Shown: positions 44,070 through 53,243, counted from the first letter of the stretch. The stretch is DNA of 64,000 nt from Streptomyces sp. AP-93 (GCF_022808175.1 NZ_JALGBX010000003.1:310022-374021); one strand, 5' to 3'. The notes: generated by a model from the letters alone, not told the origin. Numbers and translations: made by a program.

Positions 44070-46220
44070 TCACCCCGCCAGGGCGAGGGTCAGGGGGAGC
44101 ACCTGGTCTGCTCCGCTCTGGCGCAGGAGACGTGCGCCCACGGCCAGCGTCCAGCCGGAGTCGGCGTAGTCGTCCACGAGCAGGACCGGTCCCGGGGTGG
44201 CGGCCAGGGCTGCGGCGAGTTCGTCGGGGACGGTGAACGAGGCGGCCAGGGCGCGCAGCCGCTGGGCGGAGTTGCTGCGGTGTGCGCCGTACTCGCCCGC
44301 CTGCGCGGTGTAGGCGAGGCTGCCCAGCAGCGGAAGCCGGCCGACCCGGGCCAGGCCCTCGGCGAGTGAGCCCACCAGCTGGGGGCGGGAGCGGGAGGGC
44401 ATGGCCACGATCCCCACGGGCCGGGCCATCGAGCCGCCGGCCCACCCACCCGGCGAACGGGCCCAGTCGGCCACCACCGTCACCACGGCCGCCAGGACGT
44501 CGTCCGGAACAGGCCCGTCTGCGGCCCGCTCCGACAGGAGCGGGCGCAGCCGGTTGCCCCAGCCGATGTCCGACAGGCGCCCGAGCGCGCGCCCCGTGGC
44601 CGCCTGCTGGCCCACGGGGATACGGCCCTTGAGGTCGACGCCGACCGCGGGCATGCCCGAGGGCCACATCCGGCGGGGCTCGACCTCGACACCCGGGCGG
44701 TCCAGCTCACCGGTCGCCGCATCGAGGGCCCCGTGGGACACGGCGGGGTCGAGCCAGGGCCCGGCGCAGGTGTCGCAGCGGCCGCACGGGCTCGCCTTCT
44801 CGTCGTCGAGCTGGCGCTGCAGGAACTCCATCCGGCACCCGGTGGTCGCCACGTAGTCCCGCATGGCCTGCTGCTCGGCCTGCCGCTGCCGGGCCACCCA
44901 CTCGTACCGCTGCGCGTCGTAGGTCCACGGCTGTCCGGTGGAGGTCCAGCCCCCTTTCACGCGCTTGACCGCACCGTCCACGTCCAGGACCTTGAGCATC
45001 GTCTCCAGCCGCGAACGCCGAAGGTCCACCAACGGCTCCAGCGCCGGCAGCGACAACGGCCGGCCGGCCTGCTCCAGTACGTCCAGGGTCCGCCGGACCT
45101 GCTCCTCGGGCGGGAATCCCACGGACGCGAAGTACGCCCAGATCGCCTCGTCCTCCTTGCCCGGCAGCAGCAGCACATCGGCGTGGTCCACGCCGCGCCC
45201 CGCACGGCCCACCTGCTGGTAGTAGGCGATCGGGGACGAGGGAGAGCCCAGGTGCACCACGAACCCCAGGTCAGGCTTGTCGAAGCCCATCCCCAGCGCG
45301 GAGGTCGCCACCAGCGCCTTCACCCGGTTCGCGAGCAGATCTTCCTCGGCCTGCAGCCGGTCGGCGTTCTCCGTCTTCCCCGTGTAGGAAGCCACCGGAT
45401 ACCCGCGCTGCCGCAGGAACGCCGCGACCTCCTCCGCGGCCGCCACCGTCAGCGTGTAGATGATCCCCGAGCCCGGCAGATCCCCCAGCCGCTCCCCCAG
45501 CCATGCCAGCCGGTGCGCGGCATTCGGCAGCTCCAGCACCCCCAGCCGCAGGCTCTCGCGGTCCAGCGCGCCGCGCAGAACCAGAGCGCCCCCGCCTCCC
45601 GTGCCCAGCTGCTCGGCCACATCGGCCGTGACGCGGGCGTTGGCCGTCGCGGTGGTGGCGAGCACGGGCACGCCGGGGGCGAGCTCGGCGAGCATGGTGC
45701 GCAGCCGGCGGTAGTCGGGGCGGAAGTCATGCCCCCAGTCGGAGATGCAGTGGGCCTCGTCGACCACCAGCAGACCGGTCGTGGCCGCGAGCTTGGGCAG
45801 CACCTGCTCGCGGAAATCCACCGAGTTGAGGCGCTCCGGGCTCACGAGGAGAACGTCGGTCTCGCCCCGTTCCACCTCCCCGTAGATCGTCTCCCACTCC
45901 TCCGGGTTGGCCGAGTTGATCGTCCGCGCCTGGATCCCGGCCCGCGCGGCGGCATCGACCTGGTTGCGCATCAGCGCGAGGAGCGGCGAGATGATCACCG
46001 TCGGGCCCGCGCCGCGACGGCGCAGCAGGGCCGTCGCCACGAAGTACACGGCCGACTTGCCCCACCCCGTACGCTGCACCACCAGCGCCCGCCGGCGCTC
46101 CTCCACCAGGGCGGACACCGCCTGCCACTGGTCCTCCCGCAGCCGCGCCGAACCCCCTGGGGCACCGACCAGCTCAGCGAGGATGGCATCGGCTTCAGCG
46201 CGGAGCTCCAGGTTGTCCAT
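44070..46220 (-). CDS. RecQ-family ATP-dependent DNA helicase with phosphoribosyltransferase-like C-terminus
   Basis: A 716-residue helicase. Walker A is VVQRTGWGKSAVYF, the DEAH box is LLVVDEAHCISDWGHDFRPD, motif VI is YYQQVGRAGRGVDHADVLLL. A zinc-binding cluster (GRCDTCAGPW preceded by a Cys) follows, as in RecQ. The last 160 or so residues differ from RecQ: they include GIVAMPSRSRPQLVGSLAEG and the PRPP-site-like PGPVLLVDDYADSGWTLAVG, suggesting a fused phosphoribosyltransferase-fold domain of unknown role. The start is ATG 46220 after GGGGG; an earlier in-frame start adds 14 residues. It borders the mevalonate island on the right. Confidence 0.9.
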   Translation of the reverse strand: MDNLELRAEADAILAELVGAPGGSARLREDQWQAVSALVEERRRALVVQRTGWGKSAVYFVATALLRRRGAGPTVIISPLLALMRNQVDAAARAGIQARTINSANPEEWETIYGEVERGETDVLLVSPERLNSVDFREQVLPKLAATTGLLVVDEAHCISDWGHDFRPDYRRLRTMLAELAPGVPVLATTATANARVTADVAEQLGTGGGGALVLRGALDRESLRLGVLELPNAAHRLAWLGERLGDLPGSGIIYTLTVAAAEEVAAFLRQRGYPVASYTGKTENADRLQAEEDLLANRVKALVATSALGMGFDKPDLGFVVHLGSPSSPIAYYQQVGRAGRGVDHADVLLLPGKEDEAIWAYFASVGFPPEEQVRRTLDVLEQAGRPLSLPALEPLVDLRRSRLETMLKVLDVDGAVKRVKGGWTSTGQPWTYDAQRYEWVARQRQAEQQAMRDYVATTGCRMEFLQRQLDDEKASPCGRCDTCAGPWLDPAVSHGALDAATGELDRPGVEVEPRRMWPSGMPAVGVDLKGRIPVGQQAATGRALGRLSDIGWGNRLRPLLSERAADGPVPDDVLAAVVTVVADWARSPGGWAGGSMARPVGIVAMPSRSRPQLVGSLAEGLARVGRLPLLGSLAYTAQAGEYGAHRSNSAQRLRALAASFTVPDELAAALAATPGPVLLVDDYADSGWTLAVGARLLRQSGADQVLPLTLALAG

Positions 46221-46582
46221 GCCCCCATGCAACCCGATGCCACGGACAATCGGCCAACTCACCCAGCGTGACCGTCCGGCCCACGAGCCGTCCGCCCCGG
46301 CGCCCGACCGGTGCGACGGACGGCCGCCAGGGCGGTGTTTCCCCTGGTGCCGGCGCCCCGGCCTGGACCGAATGAGTCATCTTCGGCGTGGCGGGGCATG
46401 GATATGAACGGCATACCGGCGAATTCCGGTCGGCGGCTCCAATTGCTCGTTGCCGCATGCTCACGGGCCACGCGAGAATTGTCTTGCTCCCGCTCGGCTC
46501 GACGGCGCTCTCCTGGGCCGTGCCGCGGCGCGCCCGCACTCCAGCTGTGCCCGTTCGCGGGCGTGTACCCGAAGGGAGGACC
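46221..46582. other. divergent intergenic region between the recQ-like gene and a conserved hypothetical
   Basis: This 362-bp stretch should contain promoters for both neighbours. It has an AT-richer centre (46380-46500). I see no recognisable gene; a reading frame from ATG 46397 yields a low-complexity Arg/Ser peptide without homology I recognise. Confidence 0.4.
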
Positions 46583-47212
46583 GTGACCTTCGGATTCGCC
46601 CCGCCCTCGACCACGTCCCTGACCACGGCCACCGGCGGCGCCAGCCGGCACGGCAGGCTGCTGGAACCCTCGGAGTGGACGGCGTCGGGCGTCCCCCTGC
46701 TGCGCAATCCGCGCGAGGTCGTCAGCGGACTGCACTCACGGCACGGCCCCGTACCGTCCACGGCGGTGATCGCCGTGCTCGGACCCGAGGAGCGGCTCGT
46801 GGCCAGCGCCTCCTTCGTTCAGCGCTCCACCGCGGCCGACGGCTGGGAGTACCGCAACGCGCTGCTCTCCCGGTTGCGCCGGGTCATTCCGCACGACCTG
46901 CGCCGGCGGACCCCGGTACGGACCGCCGTGCTGTTGTTCTGCCGCGACGGCGACGAGCACTGGACCGAGGAGGACGGCGCCTGGATGTGGGGGCTGCGGG
47001 ACGCCTGCACCCTGCACGGGCTGCGCTGCGGCGCGTACATCACGCTGACCCGGGGCGGCTGGCAGGTGCTGGGCGAAGGCCGCGGCGGCCGCAGCCCCAG
47101 CTCGGACTCCCGGCCCGAGCGCCTCGGCGATGTGCCGTCCGAGTTCGCCCCGGTCGCCCTGCGCAGCGGCGGCGGAGCCGCGGAGGCCCAGCGCCGCACC
47201 GCCGCGCGCTGA
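46583..47212 (+). CDS. conserved hypothetical protein of Streptomyces
   Basis: A 209-residue soluble protein I cannot assign to a function. The GTG at 46583 has a near-perfect GAAGGGAGGA ribosome site; a longer frame upstream lacks one. Visible features are a short N-terminal Thr/Ser-rich region, a conserved-looking core (STAVIAVLGPEERLVASASF; ALLSRLRRVIPHDLRRRTPV; RTAVLLFCRDGDEHWTEEDG; GLRDACTLHGLRCGAYITLT) and a disordered tail. The core looks like a mixed alpha/beta domain; RDGDEHWTEEDG is acidic. It converges on another hypothetical gene across a terminator. Confidence 0.75.
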   Translation: MTFGFAPPSTTSLTTATGGASRHGRLLEPSEWTASGVPLLRNPREVVSGLHSRHGPVPSTAVIAVLGPEERLVASASFVQRSTAADGWEYRNALLSRLRRVIPHDLRRRTPVRTAVLLFCRDGDEHWTEEDGAWMWGLRDACTLHGLRCGAYITLTRGGWQVLGEGRGGRSPSSDSRPERLGDVPSEFAPVALRSGGGAAEAQRRTAAR

Positions 47213-47294
47213 GCCCGCACTGCCGGCCGCAGGCGGAGCCCGCAGGGCCCCGTACCCGAGAACGCGGAGCCAGCAGGGCCCCGTACCCGGGAAC

Positions 47295-47335
47295 GACCAA
47301 CGGCCGTACACCCGGAAACGGGCGTACGGCTGGTC
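47295..47335. terminator. bidirectional terminator between two convergent hypothetical genes
   Basis: GACCA-ACG-GCCGTAC-A-CCCG pairs with CGGG-C-GTACGGC-TGGTC around a GAAA loop. A bulge (ACG) and one mismatch interrupt the stem. Just upstream a 30-bp unit is repeated twice (47235-47264, 47265-47294). Confidence 0.7.
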
Positions 47336-47404
47336 AGGCCTCGGACTTCGGCAGGGCCGGCCACCGGCCCGCCCCGCCCCTCGACCGTGCGGGAGTACGG
47401 GGCG

Positions 47405-48001
47405 TCAGACGCCCGCCCCCAGCACGGAGTTGATCTGCTGCGGCTCGCCGCACACGATCAGGAGCGCACCGGCTCGCGCGAGCGCGACCGGCAGGGCTCC
47501 GGCGGCCGCGGCGGCCGGTCCGCCGTTGGCCGCGAAGACCACGACGGGACGGCCCGCGGCGCGCTGGACCTGCGCCGCGTCCGCGTAGAAGACGTCGTCC
47601 CGGGCATCGTGCAGCGCCCAGTACGCGGCCTCGCCGAAGGACAGCTCGTGCGCTGCCCAAGGGTGCGGGTCGCCGGTGGTGAGCACCAGGATGTCACCGG
47701 GCGCACGCCCGGTGTCGAGCAGCAGGTCCACGGCCTCTTCGGCCGCGTCCAGCGCGCCCTCGGCGGATGCCGGGATCAGCTGGACCTGCGGTACGGATGC
47801 CGAGACCGAGGGGGCGGTGGCGGCTACGGGAACGCCGGCGGCCTGAGGTTTCCGCGGGGCGGGCGGCGCGGGCCTGGGGGCGGGACGCGGACCGGGTACG
47901 GGGCGGGGGGTCTGCGCGCTGCGGCTCGCGGCCGGCGTGACGCGGGGACCCTGGGCACTCTCGTGAATCTGAGGCTCCTCGGGGGCGGGGTTGAGAGGCA
48001 T
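47405..48001 (-). CDS. conserved hypothetical protein with Pro-rich linker
   Basis: A 198-residue protein of unknown function. An N-terminal third rich in Pro, Arg and Ala (RPVPGPRPAPRPAPPAPRKP) leads to an alpha/beta domain (EEAVDLLLDTGRAPGDILVL; TTGDPHPWAAHELSFGEAAY; AAGRPVVVFAANGGPAAAAA; ARAGALLIVCGEPQQINSVL). The domain has a helicase domain 2-like look (superfamily I), but it has no ATPase motifs. I chose ATG 48001; GTG 48022 is also in frame. Neither has a ribosome site. TAGATA seven bases before the ATG could be a -10, so translation may be leaderless. It lies 59 bp before the rnhB stop... upstream on the same strand. Confidence 0.65.
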   Translation of the reverse strand: MPLNPAPEEPQIHESAQGPRVTPAASRSAQTPRPVPGPRPAPRPAPPAPRKPQAAGVPVAATAPSVSASVPQVQLIPASAEGALDAAEEAVDLLLDTGRAPGDILVLTTGDPHPWAAHELSFGEAAYWALHDARDDVFYADAAQVQRAAGRPVVVFAANGGPAAAAAGALPVALARAGALLIVCGEPQQINSVLGAGV

Positions 48002-48060
48002 GAGCTGATATCTATCAAACACCGGTGCGAAACGTACCGGTTGGTGGCACCTGCGTGCGA

Positions 48061-48771
48061 TCAGAAATCGAAGCCGAGTTGGCCTCCGTTTTCCAGCTCC
48101 ATCGATTCCTCGCTGCGCCGCACCTTCTTGAGGTGGCTCCAGCGGGGCAGCGCGTCGAGGTAGGACCAGGAGAGCCGGTGGTACGCGGTCGGACCCTGAT
48201 CCTCGAGCGCCGCCCGGTGCACGGGCGAGGGATATCCGGCGTTGGCGGCGAAAGCGAAGTCCTCGATTCCGCCACCCTGTTCACCGATTTCGGCCATCAT
48301 CCGGTCGCGCCGGACCTTGGCGATCACCGAGGCCGCGGCGACGGCGACGCAGGACTGGTCGCCCTTGATCACCGTCCGGACCTGCCACGGCGCACCGAGG
48401 TAGTCGTGCTTGCCGTCGAGTATCACCGCGTCGGGCCGCACGGGCAGCGCCTCCAGGGCGCGCACCGCGGCGAGGCGCAGGGCGGCGGTCATCCCGAGCT
48501 CGTCGATCTCCTCGGGGGACGAGTGGCCCAGGGCGTAGGCCGTGACCCAGTCCTCCAGGACGCCGACGAGCGCGTCACGGCGCCTGGGGGTGAGCAGTTT
48601 GGAGTCGGTGAGTCCCGCGGGCGGCCGGCGCAGACCGGTGATCGCCGCGCAGACGGTGACGGGACCGGCCCAGGCCCCTCGTCCGACTTCGTCGACCCCG
48701 GCGATGACCTTGGCGCCGGTGGTCGCTCGGAGGGAGCGTTCGACGGTGTGAGTGGGTGCTTCGTACGGCAT
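48061..48771 (-). CDS. rnhB: ribonuclease HII
   Basis: A 236-residue RNase HII, which cleaves RNA in RNA-DNA hybrids and starts removal of misincorporated ribonucleotides. The active-site Asp/Glu pair is in [20 protein letters not shown]; further conserved acidic residues occur in LDGKHDYLG and in [12 protein letters not shown]. The ATG at 48771 gives a normal N-terminus; an in-frame upstream extension is Arg/Gly-rich and comes from a C-rich repeat. The gene is on the same strand as the hypothetical gene downstream. Confidence 0.95.
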   Translation of the reverse strand: MPYEAPTHTVERSLRATTGAKVIAGVDEVGRGAWAGPVTVCAAITGLRRPPAGLTDSKLLTPRRRDALVGVLEDWVTAYALGHSSPEEIDELGMTAALRLAAVRALEALPVRPDAVILDGKHDYLGAPWQVRTVIKGDQSCVAVAAASVIAKVRRDRMMAEIGEQGGGIEDFAFAANAGYPSPVHRAALEDQGPTAYHRLSWSYLDALPRWSHLKKVRRSEESMELENGGQLGFDF

Positions 48772-48894
48772 GGCGCCAGCAAGGTTACGCCGCCCCGAGC
48801 CGCCTGCACACCCCGCCCCCTCCCCGCCGCGCCGCCGCCCCCTCCCCGCCGCGCCACGGACACCTCCGCGCCGTGCCACCCACCCCGCCCCGTC

Positions 48895-49456
48895 TCACAC
48901 CCTGAGCAGCGGAACCATCACCCCGTCGATCATCTCGGCGATTTCCACGGCCACCCATTCACTCCCGCACACTTTCGCGCGGTACATCATCAGCGCCGGG
49001 ATGACCTCGACGAGAAGCGGACCGATCGCGTCCGCACGGACGTCTCCCCGCTCGATTCCGCGGCGCACCAGCTCACCGATCAGCCCGTGCGCCGGTGCGT
49101 ACAGCCCGCCCCGGACCAGGTCGCGGAACCGCTCCGCATGCGTGTGATCGCACTCGTGAATCACCGTACGCAGCGCCTGCCCGGCCCGCGCCCCATGACG
49201 TCCCGCATCCGCACGCACAGCGCGAACAGGTCCTCGCGCACCGATCCCAGGTCCGCGATCCGGCCGAGCGGCGGCAGCGGCGTCCGCAGCGCCTCGGCCA
49301 CCAGGTCCGCCTTCGAGGGACGGCGCCGGTACAGCGCGGCCTTTCCCGTCTGCGCTCCCGAGGCGACGCCCTCCATGGTGAGGGCGTTCCAGCCCGTGGT
49401 GCTCGGCTGCTCCAACGCGGCATCGAGAATCGCCCGTTCGAGTTCGGATCGGCGGC
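48895..49456 (-). pseudogene. TetR-family regulator remnant
   Basis: Pieces of one TetR protein are visible in different frames. SELERAILDAALEQPSTTGW followed by NALTMEGVASGAQTGKAALY is the helix-turn-helix region (about 49455-49280); after MRDVMG (near 49195) the frame changes and QALRTVIHECDHTHAERFRD continues to LLRV at 48895. An in-frame TGA lies just before the first piece and no usable start exists. The gene therefore needs at least one frameshift correction and a start. It faces a truncated MFS gene, with which it overlaps at 49448-49456. Confidence 0.75.
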
Positions 49457-49698
49457 TCGCTCGGCCTGTCCATCCTGGTCACCGTCTTCGGCACCGCCGG
49501 CCGCGACGAAGCCGCCCGTCAGGTCCCGGACTTCGGGGCGCACGCCGGCCAGGGACAACTGGAGGCGTTCCTGCAGTCATCGCCGCCGTGCCGATGGCGG
49601 CGATCGCGCTCCTCACCTCGCTGCTGGTGATCCGCGTGCGCGCGAGCGACCTGGAGGCCCTGAACGGAGCCGCCGCCAAGGCCGGTCCGGCCGCCTGA
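49448..49698 (+). pseudogene. C-terminal remnant of an MFS (DHA2-type) efflux transporter
   Basis: IGGSLGLSILVTVFGTAG (from 49448) is a typical late membrane segment of 14-TM drug exporters. After LEAFLQS (about 49576) the frame changes and VIAAVPMAAIALLTSLLVIR gives the last segment, ending at TGA 49696-49698. About 400 N-terminal residues are missing, and the 5' end merges into the tetR remnant. The original pair was probably a divergent tetR/efflux unit that lost its centre by deletion. Confidence 0.75.
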
Positions 49699-49759
49699 GC
49701 ACGCAGTCCCGTACGAGGGTCCCGGCGCGGGAAACGTCCGCGCCGGGGCCCGCACGACC

Positions 49760-51484
49760 CTAGTACTCGACCCGGCTCCCGAAGGTCCCCAGGCTCTTGC
49801 ACTGCTCGTACGAAGCGCTCACCCCGCGCTCGCTCAGGATCTGCCGGGCCCGGCGCTCCCCCAGGCTCGTCGCGTACCAGGGCCTGCGGCCGGCCTCCGC
49901 CAGGTCCCCGGCGATCCCGCGCAGGGCGCAGGAACGCCGGGGCTCGGGCAGCCGGTCCAGGGCGGGTACCGCGTCCGCCGACAGGGACTGGAAGTAGGCC
50001 AGATCGATCTTGCCGTCCCGCTCGTAGCGCGTGACGTTGCCCTCCGCGATCATCCCGTCCGGGGACATCAGTCCGAAGGCCAGTACGGCCGCCACGGCGC
50101 TCCCCGCGACCGCGCGGGGCAGCCAGCGCGCGCCGAACAGCCCGCCGGCCATGATCAGTACGATGACCAGACCGAGCCACAGCTCCACACCGGCGACCGA
50201 CAGGCGCAGCCTGGTCAGCCCGTACGCGTCCACGTACAGGTCCATGCGGCGGAGCGCCGAGGCGACGACCACGAGGGTCAGCACGCAGAGCGTGCCGAGC
50301 ACGACGCGCACCAGCCGCCGGTCGCCGGCTCCGTCGCGCGGGGCCCAGCGAAGGGCCAGCGCGATGACCGCAAGGGTGAGCAGGGTGGCCCAGAGCAGCT
50401 GCCAGAAGCCCTGGCGCGCGTACTCGGCGTAGGTGAGGCCGGTGGCCTCCAGGACCTTGCGGTAGCCACCGAAGAGGACGGCGAGCTGGACGGCGTTGAA
50501 GGCGGCGAAGAGCAGGTTCAGCACGATGAGCGGAAGGGCCCACTCCACCCGGGAGCGCGCCTTCCCCGGGCGCACCGCGATGCGGTCCCAGCGGGAGGGG
50601 GCGGCGGCCGCGCGGGCCACGGCGATCGCGACGAGGAGGCCGAGCGCGAAGAGCAGGAAGCGCACCGGGCCGCCCATGCCGCTGATGTCGGGGGTCAGCC
50701 CGCTCAGCAGGTCCGCGAAGGCGGCGTCGGCGGAAGCGAACAGGGTGCCGAAGAGCGCCAGCAGGACCACCGCCACCACGACGGACTTCGCCACCGGCAG
50801 CCAGCGCTCCCGGCGCCCCTCGCCGCGCGAGCGCAGCCCGCTCCAGACCCAGCGCACCCCGAGGACGGCGGAGTCGAGGAGGCCGACCGGCCCGAGCAGG
50901 ATGCCGGGCCAACTGCGGCTGCCGTGCAGGGCCAGGGCGCCCGTCAGGAGCGCCGCGAACAGGGCCGTCACGGCAGGCCAGGCGGAGGCGCGCAGGGCGG
51001 GCACGGCGAGCAGCACGAGGCAGCCGAGCGCCCAGAGCGCGGTCCACGGGCGCAGCCTGCGGCCGGCCGCTCGGGCGGCCGCGTAGGCGGCGAGCAGCGC
51101 CGGGACCACCGCGAGCAGCAGGCCCGGGCCCAGCCCCTCGCCGAGGAGCAGGGAAGCGGCGATGCCGGAGGCGAGTACGGCGCCCAGCACGACGGCCGGT
51201 ACGGGTCCGACGGCGGCCGGGCGCGCGGCCTCGGCCCAGGCGAGCGGGGCGATCGACCAGGCACCGGAGGCGGCGCGCTCCTTGCGCAACTGGTGGATTC
51301 GCCAGACCTTGGGATCCCATCCGGGCGGCGCGGGCGGCGCGGACCCCGCGCCGGCCTCCACACCCGCGGCCCCCGCGGCGTCCGCCGTCCCGGCCTTCTC
51401 CGCACCGGCGTTCTCCGCACCGGCCTTGTCCGCACCGGCGTTCTCCGCACCGGCCTTGTCCGCACCGGCGTTCTCTGCTGACAT
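49760..51484 (-). CDS. DUF4153/DUF4173 integral membrane protein
   Basis: A 574-residue membrane protein with about 12-13 hydrophobic segments. Residues 4-33 are six five-residue repeats (ENAGA/DKAGA), encoded by 15-bp repeats, then a Pro-rich stretch and PPGWDPKVWRIHQLRKERAA before the first segment. Family-like stretches are ALFGTLFASADAAFADLLSG, EWALPLIVLNLLFAAFNAVQ, YAEYARQGFWQLLWATLLTL and GEKIDLAYFQSLS-like DGKIDLAYFQSLSADAVPAL, followed by a cytoplasmic or external C-terminal domain. Function is unknown. It starts at ATG 51484 after AGGGGA. Confidence 0.85.
   Translation of the reverse strand: MSAENAGADKAGAENAGADKAGAENAGAEKAGTADAAGAAGVEAGAGSAPPAPPGWDPKVWRIHQLRKERAASGAWSIAPLAWAEAARPAAVGPVPAVVLGAVLASGIAASLLLGEGLGPGLLLAVVPALLAAYAAARAAGRRLRPWTALWALGCLVLLAVPALRASAWPAVTALFAALLTGALALHGSRSWPGILLGPVGLLDSAVLGVRWVWSGLRSRGEGRRERWLPVAKSVVVAVVLLALFGTLFASADAAFADLLSGLTPDISGMGGPVRFLLFALGLLVAIAVARAAAAPSRWDRIAVRPGKARSRVEWALPLIVLNLLFAAFNAVQLAVLFGGYRKVLEATGLTYAEYARQGFWQLLWATLLTLAVIALALRWAPRDGAGDRRLVRVVLGTLCVLTLVVVASALRRMDLYVDAYGLTRLRLSVAGVELWLGLVIVLIMAGGLFGARWLPRAVAGSAVAAVLAFGLMSPDGMIAEGNVTRYERDGKIDLAYFQSLSADAVPALDRLPEPRRSCALRGIAGDLAEAGRRPWYATSLGERRARQILSERGVSASYEQCKSLGTFGSRVEY
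51390..51479. repeat. six 15-bp tandem repeats within the DUF4153/4173 gene
   Basis: Units CCGGC(G/C)TT(C/G)TCCGCA repeat six times in phase with codons and encode alternating ENAGA and DKAGA. Copy number is likely to vary between strains by slippage. Confidence 0.85.
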
Positions 51485-51657
51485 CGGGTTCCCCTCCCCT
51501 GTCGGCCACCCCTGCCGTCGGGCGGGGGTGGCGAAGCCGACAGAGTAGGCCGGTCACCTGCAGTTTTGAACAGGATCAAAAGATGCCTGTGGCAGGACCG
51601 TGACAAACGGAGGGGTGCGAACCGGCACGGACCGCCGCCGCCACCCCCGATACCCCA

Positions 51658-52572
51658 CTACCCCGCCGACTCCGGCAGCCAGGCCGGCAGCGCCTCGGTA
51701 CGGGCCAGCCAGGCCTGCGGCAGCACCGCGTCCCCGCGTGCGCCCAGCACTCCGCCGACGATCGCGCAGGTGGTGTCCACGTCTCCGCCCACCTGGGCGG
51801 TGGTCCAGAAGGCCCGTTCGTAGTCGTCCAGGCCCCGCGCCGCCGACCACAGGGCGAACGGCACGGTGTCGTGGGCGCTGGTGCGCCGCCCGCAGCCCAG
51901 TACGGCGGCGACGGTGGTCGCGTCGCCGTAGTCGAGCATGTCGCGCGCCCGCCGCACCCCGGCGCCCACCGCGCTCTTCGGGACGAGCGCGATCACGCCG
52001 TCCAGCAGGTCGGCGGCCTTGGGCGGCCCGGCCGGATCGGCCGCCAGCGCGGCCGCGGCGGCCACGGCCATCGCGCCGCACACCGCTTCGCGGTGCTGGT
52101 GGGTGGTGTAGGCGGAGATCTCCGCCTGGTGCGTGGCCTGCTCCGGGTCGTCGGCGTACCAGGCGCCCAGCGGGGCGACCCGCATGGCAGCGCCGTTGCC
52201 CCAGGAGCCCTGGCCGTTGAAGAGTTCCGCGGCGAGCGTGCGCCAGTCCGCGCCCTCGCGGATCAGGCGCAGCATCCGGTTCACGGCGGGCCCGTAGCCG
52301 CGGTCGAAGTCGTGGTGGTGGGCGAAGGAGGCGGCCAGGGCGTCCTGGTCCACCCGGCCGTGCCCGGCGAGCACGGCCACCACGGAGCAGGCCATCTCGG
52401 TGTCGTCGGTCCACTGCCACGGATCGCTGCCGGCGGGCAGCTCGCGCCGCTTGAGCAGCGGGTAGTTCACGGGGACGAAGTACTGGGAACCCAGTGCGTC
52501 GCCCAGGGCCAGCCCGCGGAGGCTGGCCATGGCGCGTGCGTAGCGCCCTTCGGGGGAGGAGTCAGCGGTCAT
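51658..52572 (-). CDS. ADP-ribosylglycohydrolase family protein
   Basis: A 304-residue all-helical ADP-ribosylglycohydrolase (DraG/ARH fold), which removes ADP-ribose from proteins or small molecules using metal ions. Metal-site motifs are visible: LRGLALGDALGSQY, WQWTDDTEMACSVVAV (TDDT) and the C-terminal TTAQVGGDVDTTCAIVGGVL (GDxDT). FNGQGSWGNGAAMRVAPLGAW is also typical. Start ATG 52572. Its stop lies far from the DUF4153 gene (about 170 bp), and the phosphatase gene upstream ends 11 bp before its start, so the two are probably co-transcribed. Confidence 0.92.
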   Translation of the reverse strand: MTADSSPEGRYARAMASLRGLALGDALGSQYFVPVNYPLLKRRELPAGSDPWQWTDDTEMACSVVAVLAGHGRVDQDALAASFAHHHDFDRGYGPAVNRMLRLIREGADWRTLAAELFNGQGSWGNGAAMRVAPLGAWYADDPEQATHQAEISAYTTHQHREAVCGAMAVAAAAALAADPAGPPKAADLLDGVIALVPKSAVGAGVRRARDMLDYGDATTVAAVLGCGRRTSAHDTVPFALWSAARGLDDYERAFWTTAQVGGDVDTTCAIVGGVLGARGDAVLPQAWLARTEALPAWLPESAG

Positions 52573-52583
52573 CGCGCGTCACT

Positions 52584-53243
52584 CTAGCCGTCCAGGTCAT
52601 AAGGCTCGGGTGTGGTCCACCGCTCAAACGGGCGGTCCATCCGGTACCGGCCGTCGGACCCCAGCAGGAGCACCCGGTATTCGCCGTTGCCCGGGTTGGA
52701 GAGGGCCTCGAACTCGGCCACGGACCAGTGGAACCATCGCATGCAGAACAGTCGCATCGTCAGGCCGTGCGTCACGAGCAGCACGTTCTCCGGATGGTCC
52801 GGGGCCTCGAAGCTGCGGTAGAGGCTCTCCAGGAAGGCCCCGACCCGGTCGTACACGTCCGCGCCCGACTCCCCCTGCGCGAAGCGGTAGAAGAAGTGCC
52901 CGTACGCGTCCCGGTAGGCCTTCTGCAGCCGTACGTCCTCCCGCTCCTGCCAGTTCCCCCAGTCCTGCTCGCGCAGCCTCGGCTCCTCGCGCATCCGCAC
53001 GCGCGTGGGGTCCAGACGCAGCTCCCGGAAGGTCTGCAGGGTCCGGCGGTACGGGGAGACGTACGCGCTGACGTGCTCGTCCCCGAAGAGCTCGCGCAGG
53101 CGTCCGCCCGCCTCCGCGGCCTGCTCGCGCCCGGTGTGGGTCAGCCGGAGGGCGTGGTCGGGCTCCCGCTCGTACACCGTGTCATCGGCATTGCCCTCCG
53201 ATTCCCCGTGCCGGACAAGGACGATGCGCCGTGGTCGAACCAT
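52584..53243 (-). CDS. histidine phosphatase family protein (phosphoglycerate mutase-like)
   Basis: A 219-residue phosphatase with the RHG motif IVLVRHGESEGN (H12 as phospho-acceptor), Arg in SPYRRTLQT, Glu in EPRLREQDWGNWQ and the second His in VLLVTHGLTMRLF. Substrates in this family range from sugar phosphates to proteins; none can be assigned here. Start ATG 53243; it precedes the ADP-ribosylglycohydrolase gene by 11 bp on the same strand. Confidence 0.93.
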   Translation of the reverse strand: MVRPRRIVLVRHGESEGNADDTVYEREPDHALRLTHTGREQAAEAGGRLRELFGDEHVSAYVSPYRRTLQTFRELRLDPTRVRMREEPRLREQDWGNWQEREDVRLQKAYRDAYGHFFYRFAQGESGADVYDRVGAFLESLYRSFEAPDHPENVLLVTHGLTMRLFCMRWFHWSVAEFEALSNPGNGEYRVLLLGSDGRYRMDRPFERWTTPEPYDLDG

